Below, one piece after another: positions 7,324-15,920 of a stretch of DNA of 56,349 nt (the first letter of the stretch is position 1; each line of letters begins with the position of its first letter). The stretch comes from Bacillota bacterium (GTDB lineage Bacteria; Armatimonadota; HRBIN16), in the NCBI GenBank assembly GCA_023511455.1, contig JAIMBJ010000022.1, positions 1-56,349 of the forward strand, in the 5' to 3' direction. Position numbers and translations under genes: made by a program. A model generated the notes under the pieces. That model was not told the origin of the DNA, did no database searches, and saw nothing but the letters and a program-made list of their open reading frames with translations.

Positions 7324-8508
7324 CTTTTGCTTACCCGGATGCGGCGACCAGGTGGGCGCATAGTTGTCAGCCGTGCCATCGGTCAACCGCCGGGCATCTG
7401 AACCGTCGGCATTGACAATCCACAGGTCACGCTTGCCATCTTCGCGGAACTTCACATACACCAGGCTTGTCCCCCCCTGAGACCATGTCGGCGTCATTAG
7501 ATTGCCCTCGACAATCAGGCGAGGCTCGGGGTCACCAATACCCATCACGCCGATGCCTGCCCGGTCTTTTTCCTCGTCTCGCACCCGCCACATCTCAAAG
7601 GCGAGGTGTGTCCCTTCCGGCGCCCATGTTACTGCCCCCGGAGCAAGGTCACCCCTCCCCTGCCAGAGAGACTGCACAGACTCGGTGACCAGATTATACA
7701 GGGCCACCAGATGACCAACCTGACGGTTACCCATCACAGTGACGGCCAGTTGTGTGCCGTCCGGGGAGAGCGCGATATGCACCTCTTGTCCACCGATAAT
7801 GGGTTCAGGAAGCTTTTGTGCAGTGGGAATGGGAAGCGGTTGCTCTGGCTGGTCCCCTTCACCTTCGTGCTGGTGGTCTGCGCCCCCCCTGCGATAACGC
7901 ACCAGCACTTCGCCCCCCTCGGTACGCTGCACCGCGTAGACGATTCTTTTCTCGGTATCGTAGGCTGGCTCGCGGAAGAGCACACTGCCGCCGAAGGTAT
8001 TGCGCCACTGCTGTTCCAGTTCGAACGGGGGCAGAATCTTTTCAGCTTCTCCCCCTTCGACGTCTACCAGCAGAACCTGTCCCTGCAGGAGGAAGACAAT
8101 GTGCTTGCCGTCAGGGAGGAAGTGGGGCTTCTCTTTCGCCCCTACGCTGACGGTCAGTTGCTGAACCCGCCTGCCTTCCGGGTCTGCATAGAACAGCTGC
8201 GGAACGCGGTTATCCCTGTCTGAGATAAACGCGATGAGCCGTCCATCAGGTGACCAGGCGGGATCGGTCTCCGCAGACGCATCTGCGGTTATCTGGCGCA
8301 ATCCACTTCCATCCGGGCGTATCACCCAGAGGTCAGGATTGCCCGAGCGGTCAGAAACAAACAGTATCCAGTCTTTTGTATCGATATCAGCGGGTTTCAC
8401 GCGGAAGGGGTTGAAGTATCGCACCCAGAACATGCCCGCTGCGACCAGCACCACAACTGCCAGCAATCCCAGCAGGGTGTGCCTGAACCATACGCGCCTG
8501 AGATACAT
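7321..8508 (-). CDS. Membrane-anchored TolB/WD40-like beta-propeller protein
   Basis: The 395-residue protein has an N-terminal membrane anchor (about 8-30) followed by PD40/TolB-type propeller repeats. Recurrent blades read like VSDRSGNPDLWVIRPDGSG, TDPAWSPDGRLIAFISDRD and WIVNADGSDARRLT. A region of lower complexity rich in Gly/Glu/Gln sits in the middle. No catalytic residues are recognised; such propellers usually mediate protein interaction in the periplasm. The start is supported by AAAGGGAG upstream. It is downstream of the unknown gene at 8588-9208 and may be co-transcribed with it (79-base gap). Confidence 0.8.
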   Translation of the reverse strand: MYLRRVWFRHTLLGLLAVVVLVAAGMFWVRYFNPFRVKPADIDTKDWILFVSDRSGNPDLWVIRPDGSGLRQITADASAETDPAWSPDGRLIAFISDRDNRVPQLFYADPEGRRVQQLTVSVGAKEKPHFLPDGKHIVFLLQGQVLLVDVEGGEAEKILPPFELEQQWRNTFGGSVLFREPAYDTEKRIVYAVQRTEGGEVLVRYRRGGADHQHEGEGDQPEQPLPIPTAQKLPEPIIGGQEVHIALSPDGTQLAVTVMGNRQVGHLVALYNLVTESVQSLWQGRGDLAPGAVTWAPEGTHLAFEMWRVRDEEKDRAGIGVMGIGDPEPRLIVEGNLMTPTWSQGGTSLVYVKFREDGKRDLWIVNADGSDARRLTDGTADNYAPTWSPHPGKQK

Positions 8509-8587
8509 CGTGCGCTCCCTTTGGAATGTTTGCTTTCGATTCCTTTTCTTCTCCGCCGGGGGCGAAAAATCCTGTCGACGCGCCCTG

Positions 8588-9208
8588 CTAATGGAGCTGC
8601 TGGCTCAACGGACGGGCTATCAGGTCCGAAACCCTGCTGTGGGTGTAGGGTACCTGTACCAGCAGGTGTCGCTCGCCGGGATTAGCGATGAAGAAAGCCA
8701 TTCCGGACGGGAAGATAAGACCATCTGGAACCCGATTCGCCAGCAGGCGAAACTTGAAAAAGCGCGGCAGTTGTCCATAGCGAAACGTGCCGCGCACATC
8801 CTCTATCTTGTGTTCGCCCAGCGTGCCGCGCTGAAAATGGTAGGCGTAGATGTTCTGATAACTCATCCAGTCAAAGCGGTCATAGACTACCAGCAGGGAA
8901 AGCTCCTCAACCGCCTCTATGAAATCCGTGTGGGGAAGCCGGTATAGCTTCTCCAGAAGGTTGAGGGCGTCTTCGTAGCCTACAAAATGATGGGTGAACT
9001 CGCCCAGAGCACCGGAGAACTCTTCGGGCAGGTCGCGGAATTCATAATAGCAACCGTTACTGGACACCACCACGCGAGCGATTTCGTTGCTGAACTCCAT
9101 CCCCTCGCCTACTTGCTGTTTCACATAACGTGCCAGTACCTGCGTTGCTCCCCCGTCCGCCTCTAAAAGGTCCACAAACCATTCGCTGTTCATCACTGAC
9201 CCATCCAC
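8588..9208 (-). CDS. Conserved-looking protein of unknown function
   Basis: A 206-residue soluble protein without signal peptide, transmembrane segment or recognised motif. It is rich in aromatic residues (Tyr, Phe, Trp), for example GCYYEFRDL and YHFQRGTLGEHKIEDV. The chosen start is a GTG at 9208 with a GGGAG site 5 bases upstream; an ATG at 9193 is an in-frame alternative. It lies directly upstream of the TolB-like gene on the same strand. I cannot assign a function. Confidence 0.65.
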   Translation of the reverse strand: MDGSVMNSEWFVDLLEADGGATQVLARYVKQQVGEGMEFSNEIARVVVSSNGCYYEFRDLPEEFSGALGEFTHHFVGYEDALNLLEKLYRLPHTDFIEAVEELSLLVVYDRFDWMSYQNIYAYHFQRGTLGEHKIEDVRGTFRYGQLPRFFKFRLLANRVPDGLIFPSGMAFFIANPGERHLLVQVPYTHSRVSDLIARPLSQQLH

Positions 9209-9378
9209 AGCCGCTCCCTTCCTTCCAAAAAGAGGATCAATTCAAGAGACTTACTAATCGGATTCTAAGCGATATCCATTCAGAAGTCAACATCTCCGAC
9301 ACGAGTTTACCGAAAAAACAGCATTTCAACGGGGAGTGTGGGCAACCTTCGTTTTCTTGCGCGGGCTGCGAGAGAGCC

Positions 9379-10665
9379 TCATGTACTCTCAGCCTGCTCA
9401 TATGCCCGATACAGGAGCTCCACCGGATGCAGGATTTCCACAGGCTGGGGACATTCACGCAGTCCCTGTGCTATCCAGGCAAGGCAGCCGGGATTGCCGG
9501 TTAATACGATTTCCGCGCCGGTGGAGCGAATCCGCTCTATCTTGCGCTGCAGTAAGCGCGAAGCCATCTCAGGCTGCAACAGGTTATAGATGCCTGCGCT
9601 GCCACAGCACATATCCGATTCCTCCAGTTCCACCAGCTGCACACCGGGGATACTGCCGATAATATCCCTCGGCTGTTTGCGTACTCCCTGCGCATGTGCC
9701 AGATGGCAAGCGTCATGATACGTTACCACAAGGCTAGAATCTTTGCCACGACCAGACAGAGGTCGTACAGGCTTTCGTATGCCGGACTCCGCCAGAAACT
9801 CCATAATGTCTCTGACCTTCGCGGCGAAAGCCAGAGCTCGCTCCTCATGAGGCGTGCCTGTAAACAGTCTGCCATATTCCTTCATCGTAGAGCCACAACC
9901 CGCCGAGTTGACAATGATGGCATCCACCGGCTCACGCTCCATACATTCCATCAACCGCAAAGCCCGACGCCGTCCTTCCACGATGAAACCGTTGTGCACG
10001 TGCAGGGCACCGCAGCATCCCTGTTCCGGCGGCACAACCACTTCGAAGCCGTTATACCGCAGCACTGCGACGCTCGCGACGTTGACCTCGTGGAAGAGCA
10101 CCGAAGCCACACAGCCAGTTAATAGAGCGACCCTGCCCCGCCGTTCACCCACTGGCGTGTAAAGGGGAGCGAGCCTGCCCCGCTTCATCTTGCCGTGCGA
10201 CTGCGGGAGCGTTGCCACGACCACATTGACTCCCAGCAACCGCGCCAGCGGCTTGGGTAAAGCTCTGTCACCCAGCAAGGGCTTGAACCAACGAGCGGTG
10301 TTCATCGCTGCAGCGAAAGCGGAGGGATTGGTCATCAGGTCCAGAAGAAGCCTCTTTACGGTGCGTTGCACGCTGTGGCGAGCCGGAGACCGCTCTACCT
10401 GTGCCCGCGCGATTTCTAACAGTAAACCGTATTCCACGCCCGAAGGGCATGCGGTTTCGCACGCGCGACATCCCAGACAAAGGTCTATATGCTCTACGAC
10501 GCCAGAATCCCAACGAATGCGCCCTTCGGAGAACGCCCGCATCAGGTAGATACGCCCACGCGGTGAATCCGCCTCACTCCCCGTCTCCAGATAGGTGGGG
10601 CACGACTGCAAACACAAACCACAGTGCGTACACTTCAGCAGATGCTCGCTGTGGAACTCTCGCAT
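9379..10665 (-). CDS. glcF: Glycolate oxidase-like iron-sulfur subunit
   Basis: The 428-residue protein has two 4Fe-4S motifs near the N-terminus, the first at Cys12, 15, 18 and 22 (CTHCGLCLQSC) and the second CLGCRACETACPSG. Two cysteine-rich CCG domains follow (GCCGALHVHNG and CCGSAGIYNL). This is the architecture of GlcF and related heterodisulfide-reductase-type electron carriers. The ATG at 10665 overlaps the glcE stop as TGATG and has GGAGGGG upstream, so longer in-frame starts inside glcE are rejected. With GlcE it would pass electrons from glycolate or another 2-hydroxy acid toward the quinone pool; no GlcD gene is adjacent, so the physiological substrate is uncertain. Confidence 0.88.
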   Translation of the reverse strand: MREFHSEHLLKCTHCGLCLQSCPTYLETGSEADSPRGRIYLMRAFSEGRIRWDSGVVEHIDLCLGCRACETACPSGVEYGLLLEIARAQVERSPARHSVQRTVKRLLLDLMTNPSAFAAAMNTARWFKPLLGDRALPKPLARLLGVNVVVATLPQSHGKMKRGRLAPLYTPVGERRGRVALLTGCVASVLFHEVNVASVAVLRYNGFEVVVPPEQGCCGALHVHNGFIVEGRRRALRLMECMEREPVDAIIVNSAGCGSTMKEYGRLFTGTPHEERALAFAAKVRDIMEFLAESGIRKPVRPLSGRGKDSSLVVTYHDACHLAHAQGVRKQPRDIIGSIPGVQLVELEESDMCCGSAGIYNLLQPEMASRLLQRKIERIRSTGAEIVLTGNPGCLAWIAQGLRECPQPVEILHPVELLYRAYEQAEST

Positions 10666-11900
10666 CACCGCCCCTCCACCAACCTGCCGGGTGCGAGGAT
10701 GTTTTTGGGGTCGAACCCTTTCTTCAACCGTCTCATGATGTCCACGCCGCCGCCCGTGATAGCCCACACATCGACGGCTCTCTTCACCTCAGTGGGCGCG
10801 CTTTCCAGCACACAGAAACCGCCAAGACGGCGGGCTTGCTCACGCAAGCGTTGCAAAGCGGGTATATCAGGATGGATGTCTCTCCACCAGATGCGCACCA
10901 CTCCTGCACCGAAGTGCGCCTGCATCGCCGCTTCAGGAAAACGCCGCGATAACTCTATCAGCAGCTCCGGCGTGCTCACAGGAGGTACCACACACCGACA
11001 ACGATATGGCGCATCCACCAGCAGATAACGGTCGCGATGCAGGTCTGCCTCTTCCGAGGATATCTGCTCCCAGTCCAGCGGTGCTTGTTGACGCAGAAGG
11101 TCGAACTGCCATCGCACATCCTCTTCGAATCCCGCCAGTCCGCAGATGATGCTCCAGCCCGTTTCACTCTCGCAGACCACCTCCAGCATCTCCGGCTGCA
11201 GCAGAGGATGGCTCAGCGCATGGTATAGCTCGGGAAGCATATTCGCATGTGGCAATAAAGACCGGTAAGCGCAGGAAACCTCCGGCAGAGGAGCCACTTT
11301 GAAGGTCAGTTCTGTAAGCACACCCAGCGTGCCCCACGAACCCGCAAAGAGGCGGGGCAGGTCATATCCCGCAACGTTTTTAACCACACCCACACCCGCC
11401 TTAACTACCTCGCCAGAGGGAAGCACGGCACGCACCGCCAGCAGCCATTCGCGTGGTAACCCGTAGCGGTGGCGTCGTGATCCCGTACCATTCGTTGCAA
11501 CCACGCCACCCACCGTCTGCTTGTCGGGCAAAGGAGCGTCTATCGGCAGCCATTGTCGGTGCGGACGAAGGAAGTTCTGCAGGGTGCTCAGGCTCATACC
11601 CGCCTCGACGGTAACCACCAGATCGCCCGGAGCGTAGTCTACCAGACGCGATAGCGCGCGCATGTCCATTGCCCAGCGGTAGGAGGGCATGGGGTTACCG
11701 ATGCCGATGCGTGTACCACCACCCCACACTACCCCCGGTACCCCGTACCCGCGACAAACATCCAGTACAGCGCGCACCTCGTCGGTGGAGGCAGGCTGCA
11801 CAACCGCTTCAGGCGTCAAACCGTCCAGCGCGTAGGCGGTGCACGGCCGCCCCGGCACGAGTGCGGTAACCTTCTTCAGCTCCTCAACCAGTTCTGACAT
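10665..11900 (-). CDS. glcE: FAD-linked glycolate oxidase subunit (GlcE-like)
   Basis: The protein of about 411 residues has a PCMH/FAD_binding_4 domain. It includes VVWGGGTRIGIG, the dinucleotide segment TVGGVVATNGTGSRRHRYG and GVVKNVAGYDLPRLFAGSWG, and ends with the FAD-linked oxidase C-terminal domain. It is shorter than GlcD and matches GlcE. I prefer the ATG at 11900 (MSELVEELKK); a TTG at 11936 would add 12 residues, but a TATAAT lies between the two. GlcF follows with a one-base overlap, showing coupled translation. No GlcD partner is adjacent. Confidence 0.85.
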   Translation of the reverse strand: MSELVEELKKVTALVPGRPCTAYALDGLTPEAVVQPASTDEVRAVLDVCRGYGVPGVVWGGGTRIGIGNPMPSYRWAMDMRALSRLVDYAPGDLVVTVEAGMSLSTLQNFLRPHRQWLPIDAPLPDKQTVGGVVATNGTGSRRHRYGLPREWLLAVRAVLPSGEVVKAGVGVVKNVAGYDLPRLFAGSWGTLGVLTELTFKVAPLPEVSCAYRSLLPHANMLPELYHALSHPLLQPEMLEVVCESETGWSIICGLAGFEEDVRWQFDLLRQQAPLDWEQISSEEADLHRDRYLLVDAPYRCRCVVPPVSTPELLIELSRRFPEAAMQAHFGAGVVRIWWRDIHPDIPALQRLREQARRLGGFCVLESAPTEVKRAVDVWAITGGGVDIMRRLKKGFDPKNILAPGRLVEGR

Positions 11901-11909
11901 GGCAACCGC

Positions 11910-11915
11910 ATTATA
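11910..11915 (-). promoter_or_regulatory. Possible -10 element of the glcEF operon
   Basis: TATAAT on the minus strand (11915-11910) is 9 bases before the ATG at 11900, so the mRNA would start only a few bases before the start codon. TTGAAA (11936-11931) upstream is a -35 candidate but with a short 15-base spacer. Confidence 0.35.
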
Positions 11916-12049
11916 GACGAACTCATCATTTTTCAATAAGTGGCCAAAAGAAGGTTTATTTTTGTAGCCTCATACAACGTGGTTATCACGTCGATCTGAG
12001 ATTTATGAAAAAAAATTCATTGATATATTAATAATTTGGAGTAAATATG

Positions 12050-12078
12050 TTGATTTTTTGAATATGAGCTGATATAAT
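12050..12078 (+). promoter_or_regulatory. Promoter for the small zinc-binding protein and DUF5658-like gene
   Basis: TTGATT (12050-12055), a 17-base spacer and TATAAT (12073-12078) preceded by TGA (extended -10). It lies in a strikingly AT-rich stretch (about 11930-12080), about 100 bases before the ATG at 12182. No structure was recognised in the leader. Confidence 0.65.
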
Positions 12079-12181
12079 GTGAAACACGGTCGCCGGATAC
12101 GGTGTCTGTATATAGTGGACAGGGCAGGCAGAAAGTGTAAACTTCAGGCAGCCCGGAAGCGTAAGGAACAGGAGGTCCGTC

Positions 12182-12382
12182 ATGCAAGCAATGCTGGAAA
12201 GAAAGCGGAACCGTCACGTCCAAAGCAGGTCGGCGCACGCACCTGCCGGAGCACAGTGCGAGAACTGGCTATTCATCTGCGATCGGTGCGGGCAGCCTAT
12301 CTGTTACAACGAACCCCTGCAGGTCAGCTGCCACAGGGGTGAGATGGAAGTAGCGCACGTAGAATGCCCCCGTCGGCAATGA
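12182..12382 (+). CDS. Small putative zinc-binding protein
   Basis: A 66-residue protein with an AGGAGGT ribosome site 7 bases before its ATG. The N-terminus is basic (ERKRNRHVQSRSAHA). The C-terminal half contains CDRCGQPICYNE, then C, H and EC (SCHRGEMEVAHVEC), which could form a zinc-binding knuckle. No family is recognised. It is followed after 39 bases by the DUF5658-like gene with a similar ribosome site, so the two probably form an operon. Confidence 0.6.
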   Translation: MQAMLERKRNRHVQSRSAHAPAGAQCENWLFICDRCGQPICYNEPLQVSCHRGEMEVAHVECPRRQ

Positions 12383-12421
12383 ACGATGTCGGGCACATGG
12401 ACACGAACAAGGAGGTCAGCA

Positions 12422-12859
12422 ATGAGGCTGGCACGAGAGACATGGTCACTGCTGGTCATCGGTTTGGCGGACCTTGTCAGTACCACCTTCCTGCTGCGCT
12501 CCGGACTGGTGCGAGAAGCCAACCCGGTGATGGCGTGGTATCTCGTTCACTTCGGTGCGTGGGCTTTTTGCGCAGCGAAGGTCACGATGCTGGTCTGTCC
12601 ACTGGTGATACTCGAATGGGTTCGGCGTGTCAAGCCTTTTCTGGGAATATGGGCTTTGCGTGCTGCGCTGGCAGGCTACCTGATCCTGTATCTCGGAATC
12701 GTCTGGCGGCTGAATGAGGCTCATATCGAGCGCACCATCGGCGTGCACTTCGACCGTATCAGTCAGCGGTGGCAGCAGCGAACAGAACCTGTTGCACCGG
12801 GGCGACTGCCCCGAAAACCGGCAGCGATTCCTGTTGACAGGGAAGACATCCTTTCTTGA
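12422..12859 (+). CDS. DUF5658-like small membrane protein
   Basis: A 145-residue protein with about four hydrophobic helices in the first 110 residues and a soluble basic tail. The first helix region reads GLADLVSTTFLLRSGLVREA followed by NPVM, matching the DUF5658 pattern (D-x3-T, then E-x-NP). The start is the ATG at 12422, preceded by AAGGAGG; an in-frame ATG at 12386 has no ribosome site. Function of the family is unknown. Confidence 0.7.
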   Translation: MRLARETWSLLVIGLADLVSTTFLLRSGLVREANPVMAWYLVHFGAWAFCAAKVTMLVCPLVILEWVRRVKPFLGIWALRAALAGYLILYLGIVWRLNEAHIERTIGVHFDRISQRWQQRTEPVAPGRLPRKPAAIPVDREDILS

Positions 12860-12929
12860 GAGAGCCGCAGGCAGGATTCCCTCCCCTCATCACGAAAGCA
12901 TTATCAAAACGAGTGGGAGGGATGAACCT

Positions 12930-13949
12930 TTGCGGAAGGCTTTTCCTATAATCCTGAGCCTGGCAGGTGTGATGCTTTTGCTGATTGCCTGCGGCAAAAA
13001 GCAAGCAGGAACTGGTGCGACTGGCACAGGCGCGAAACTGGTTGTGGCGGTGATGCCCAAGCTGAAAGGCATCGACTATTTCAACGCGGTGGAACGCGGT
13101 GCCAGAGAGGCTGCACAGGAACTGGGTGATATCGACCTCACCTACGACGGTCCCACTGAGGGCAAGGTAGACCAGCAGATCCCCTTTATTGAGAGCTGGA
13201 CACTGCAGAAGGTGGATGTGATTGCTGTCGCGTGCAACGACCCGGATGCTATCTCCCCCGCACTGAAGCGTGCGCGTGATAAAGGCGTGCATGTCATCAC
13301 CTATGACGCCGACGCCAACGCCGAAAAGTCGGGAAGGGAGTTCTTTGTGAATCAGGCGACCTTCGAGGACATCGGGCGCGCGCTGGTGGACGAGATGGCT
13401 TCTCAGGCAGGCGAAGACGCGAAAGTGGCTATCGTCAGCTCCTCGCCAACCGCGCCTAACCAGAACGCGTGGATTGGGGTGATGAAGCGCTACATGGCGG
13501 AAAAATACCCGAAGATGCAAATCGTCACCATCCAGTATCCTGAGGAGGATCAGGGACGCGCGTTCAGCATGACGCAGGACATCCTGAAGACCTATCCCGA
13601 TGTGAAGGGTGTGTTCGGGCTATCCTCGGTGGCGTTCCCCGGTGCTGCCGATGCGGTGCGTCAGGCTGGTAAAAGCGGCAAGGTAGCGGTTGTTGGACTG
13701 TCCACCCCCAAAAGCATGAAAGAGTTCGTCAAAGACGGTACGGTGAAGACGGTGATTTTGTGGAACCCGGTGGATCTGGGCTACCTCACGGTACACGTGG
13801 CAAAGGCGGTTGCCGAGGGCAAGCTGAAGCCGGGCGCGACGGAGTTCGAGGCCGGCCGGCTCGGTAAGGTCAAAGTGGAGGGTGACCAAGTTCTGCTGGG
13901 CCCTCCCATGAAGTTCACTGCAGAGAACATCGACCAGTATGACTTCTGA
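12930..13949 (+). CDS. Sugar ABC transporter substrate-binding lipoprotein (RhaS/LsrB-like)
   Basis: The 339-residue protein starts at a TTG (12930) preceded by GGGAGGG. It opens with a lipoprotein signal whose lipobox LLIAC places the acylated Cys at residue 21. The mature part is a periplasmic-binding-protein type 1 fold (Peripla_BP_4), with VVAVMPKLKGIDYFNAVERG at the start and the ending GDQVLLGPPMKF...NIDQYDF seen in rhamnose and autoinducer-2 binding proteins. It heads an importer operon with two permeases whose genes overlap. A sugar such as rhamnose is the likely ligand class; the exact substrate cannot be read from sequence. Confidence 0.87.
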   Translation: MRKAFPIILSLAGVMLLLIACGKKQAGTGATGTGAKLVVAVMPKLKGIDYFNAVERGAREAAQELGDIDLTYDGPTEGKVDQQIPFIESWTLQKVDVIAVACNDPDAISPALKRARDKGVHVITYDADANAEKSGREFFVNQATFEDIGRALVDEMASQAGEDAKVAIVSSSPTAPNQNAWIGVMKRYMAEKYPKMQIVTIQYPEEDQGRAFSMTQDILKTYPDVKGVFGLSSVAFPGAADAVRQAGKSGKVAVVGLSTPKSMKEFVKDGTVKTVILWNPVDLGYLTVHVAKAVAEGKLKPGATEFEAGRLGKVKVEGDQVLLGPPMKFTAENIDQYDF

Positions 13950-14907
13950 GCGTATTTCCCCCACCCGTTTCGTCCTGTGGCGCCAGTATGGGCGCGAAAT
14001 GAGCGTGGGGGTGTTTTTGTTGCTGCTAATGGGCTATTTCGGCACCACGCCGGGCTTCTTGCACACAGATAACCTGCGCGACATCCTCATCAACGCTGCG
14101 CCACTGGTCATCGCTGCCTGCGGAATGACAATGGTCATCATCGCGGGCATGATCGATATCTCTGCAGGTTCTGCTCTGGCGGTGTGCGCGGTGGTCGCTG
14201 GGTTAACTGCCAGGTCGGGGGCTTCCCTGCCACTTGTGATATTGATGCCCATGCTGGCAGGCGCGGTCATCGGCGCAGTGAACGGATGGCTGGTGGCTTT
14301 TGTGCGCATCCCAGCAATTATCGTCACGCTGGGTATGATGAGCGTGCTACGCGGAGGCATTATCTGGTGGACGCGCGGCGAATGGATTGGCAACCTGCCT
14401 CCCTCGTTCTCTGCGGTTGGTCGGGGCGAGATAGCGGGGATTCCCCTGCCGGTGTGGATTGCGTTCGGTATCGTGCTGGCTACTGCTTTGCTGCTTGCCC
14501 GCACGCCGCTTGGGCGGCACATCTACGCGGTGGGCGGGAATCCTGTGGCGGCAACACGCATGGGTATTCCGGTGCGTCGCGTGCTGTGGCTGGTATTCAC
14601 TCTGCACGGTATGTTGCTGGGGCTGTCTGCGCTGGTGTATGCCTCGCGATTCAGCGTTATCCAGAGTAACGCAGGGGCAGGCTTCGAGCTGCTTGCCATC
14701 AGCGCGGTGGTGGTGGGCGGGGTGAACATCTTCGGTGGGCAGGGCACGGTATGGGGTAGTGCCATCGGAGGGCTTCTGCTACAGGTCATCAGTACCGGGC
14801 TGATTTTCCGCCGCGTTTCCGAATACTGGGCTCCCAGTGTGCAGGGCGCACTGGTGCTGCTGGCGGTGGTAGCCGATGCCCTGCGCACACGGAGGGCACG
14901 GCGGTGA
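13939..14907 (+). CDS. Sugar ABC transporter permease (RbsC family), first of two
   Basis: A 322-residue inner-membrane permease with about eight to ten transmembrane helices and the BPD_transp_2 signature (TMVIIAGMIDISAGSALAV). The EAA-like loop that contacts the ATPase lies around LLARTPLGRHIYAVGGNP. The ATG at 13939 lies inside the end of the binding-protein gene (11-base overlap), implying translational coupling. It should form a heterodimer with the next permease. Confidence 0.9.
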   Translation: MTSERISPTRFVLWRQYGREMSVGVFLLLLMGYFGTTPGFLHTDNLRDILINAAPLVIAACGMTMVIIAGMIDISAGSALAVCAVVAGLTARSGASLPLVILMPMLAGAVIGAVNGWLVAFVRIPAIIVTLGMMSVLRGGIIWWTRGEWIGNLPPSFSAVGRGEIAGIPLPVWIAFGIVLATALLLARTPLGRHIYAVGGNPVAATRMGIPVRRVLWLVFTLHGMLLGLSALVYASRFSVIQSNAGAGFELLAISAVVVGGVNIFGGQGTVWGSAIGGLLLQVISTGLIFRRVSEYWAPSVQGALVLLAVVADALRTRRARR

Positions 14908-15836
14908 AAGTCAGGCGAGAAGTGCTCCTGCTGTTTCTGCTGCTGACGGAGATGGCGCTGATGCAGTCGCTTTCCCCGCTGTTTCTAACCCCCGATAACC
15001 TGATAGAGGTCGTTCGCCAGTCCGCCGAGATCGGGTTGATTGCGCTGGCGATGACTCTGGTCATCATCACTGCAGGGATAGACCTGTCGGTTGGTTCCAT
15101 CGTCGGTTTAAGCATTATGGTGATGGGCATGTTATGGGAGGATGCCGGGCTTCCGCTCTGGGTGGCGGTACTGCTGGCACTTCTCACGGGCACGTTGCTG
15201 GGCGGCTTCAACGGAACGCTCATCACCCTGGTCGGCATCCCGCCGCTCATCGTCACGCTGGCAACGATGGCAGGTTTCCGCGGCATTGCGCTCGGCATGA
15301 GTCAGGCGCGCTCCATCCGCAACTTCCCCGAGGGTTTCCTGCACCTGGGACAGGGATACGCACTGGGGATACCGGTGCAGGTGTGGATACTTGCCGTGGC
15401 TGCCCTGATCTTCCATCTGGCGTTAACGCGCACGGCGTGGGGGCGATCGGTGTTTGGACTTGGGGCAAACGAGGCAGCGGCTCGGTTATCTGGAGTGCCC
15501 GTGAACCGGGTGAAGTTGCAGGTATATATGCTATCGGGCTTCATGAGTGCGCTGGCAGCGGTCATCTACGCGGCGCACGTGTCTGTCGCCAAACCCGATG
15601 CAGGGCTTGGCTTTGAGCTGACCGCAATTACCGCCGTTGTGCTGGGGGGAACCGCCGTCTCCGGCGGCGAGGGCGGCGTACTCGGCATGCTGATTGCCCT
15701 GCTGATGGTGGGCTTTCTGCGCAGTGGTCTGACGCTGGCGCGCGTACCATCGGAAGCGCAGGATATGATGGTGGGTTTGTTACTCATTCTCGTGGTCGCT
15801 GTGGACCGATGGAGCCGCCGCACGGCCGGCGATTAG
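14904..15836 (+). CDS. Sugar ABC transporter permease (RbsC family), second of two
   Basis: The 310-residue permease is homologous to the preceding one, with the family signature MTLVIITAGIDLSVGSIVG and the coupling loop ALTRTAWGRSVFGLGANE. It starts with GTG at 14904, overlapping the previous stop as GTGA, after a GGAGGG site. Two distinct permeases with one binding protein resemble rhamnose (RhaP/RhaQ) or LsrC/LsrD systems. The operon ends here; no RbsA/RhaT-type ATPase is encoded upstream or downstream. Confidence 0.9.
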   Translation: MKVRREVLLLFLLLTEMALMQSLSPLFLTPDNLIEVVRQSAEIGLIALAMTLVIITAGIDLSVGSIVGLSIMVMGMLWEDAGLPLWVAVLLALLTGTLLGGFNGTLITLVGIPPLIVTLATMAGFRGIALGMSQARSIRNFPEGFLHLGQGYALGIPVQVWILAVAALIFHLALTRTAWGRSVFGLGANEAAARLSGVPVNRVKLQVYMLSGFMSALAAVIYAAHVSVAKPDAGLGFELTAITAVVLGGTAVSGGEGGVLGMLIALLMVGFLRSGLTLARVPSEAQDMMVGLLLILVVAVDRWSRRTAGD

Positions 15837-15881
15837 GCGACTCGCCGAGTGCCTCTGAACTTCCTCCCGTTTTTCCTCGTG

Positions 15882-15890
15882 TGGTATAAT
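15882..15890 (+). promoter_or_regulatory. Extended -10 promoter of the PuuD-like gene
   Basis: TGGTATAAT (15882-15890) lies 30 bases before the ATG at 15921. No clear -35 is present. Confidence 0.5.
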
Positions 15891-15920
15891 GGGACAGCGA
15901 CAATCGGGGCTGGGCAGGCG

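Noticed and set aside
6955-7415. Open frames of 83-149 residues on both strands around 7 kb
   Set aside because: They lie within RNase P RNA, whose conserved segments and P1 pairing explain the sequence.
10665-10767. N-terminal extension of GlcF by 34 residues
   Set aside because: The extension lies inside glcE and lacks a ribosome site; the ATG at 10665 has GGAGGGG and the coupled TGATG overlap.
12079-12342. 87-residue plus-strand frame overlapping the small zinc-binding gene
   Set aside because: It starts at the promoter's predicted transcript start, has no ribosome site and is in a different frame from the gene that has AGGAGGT.
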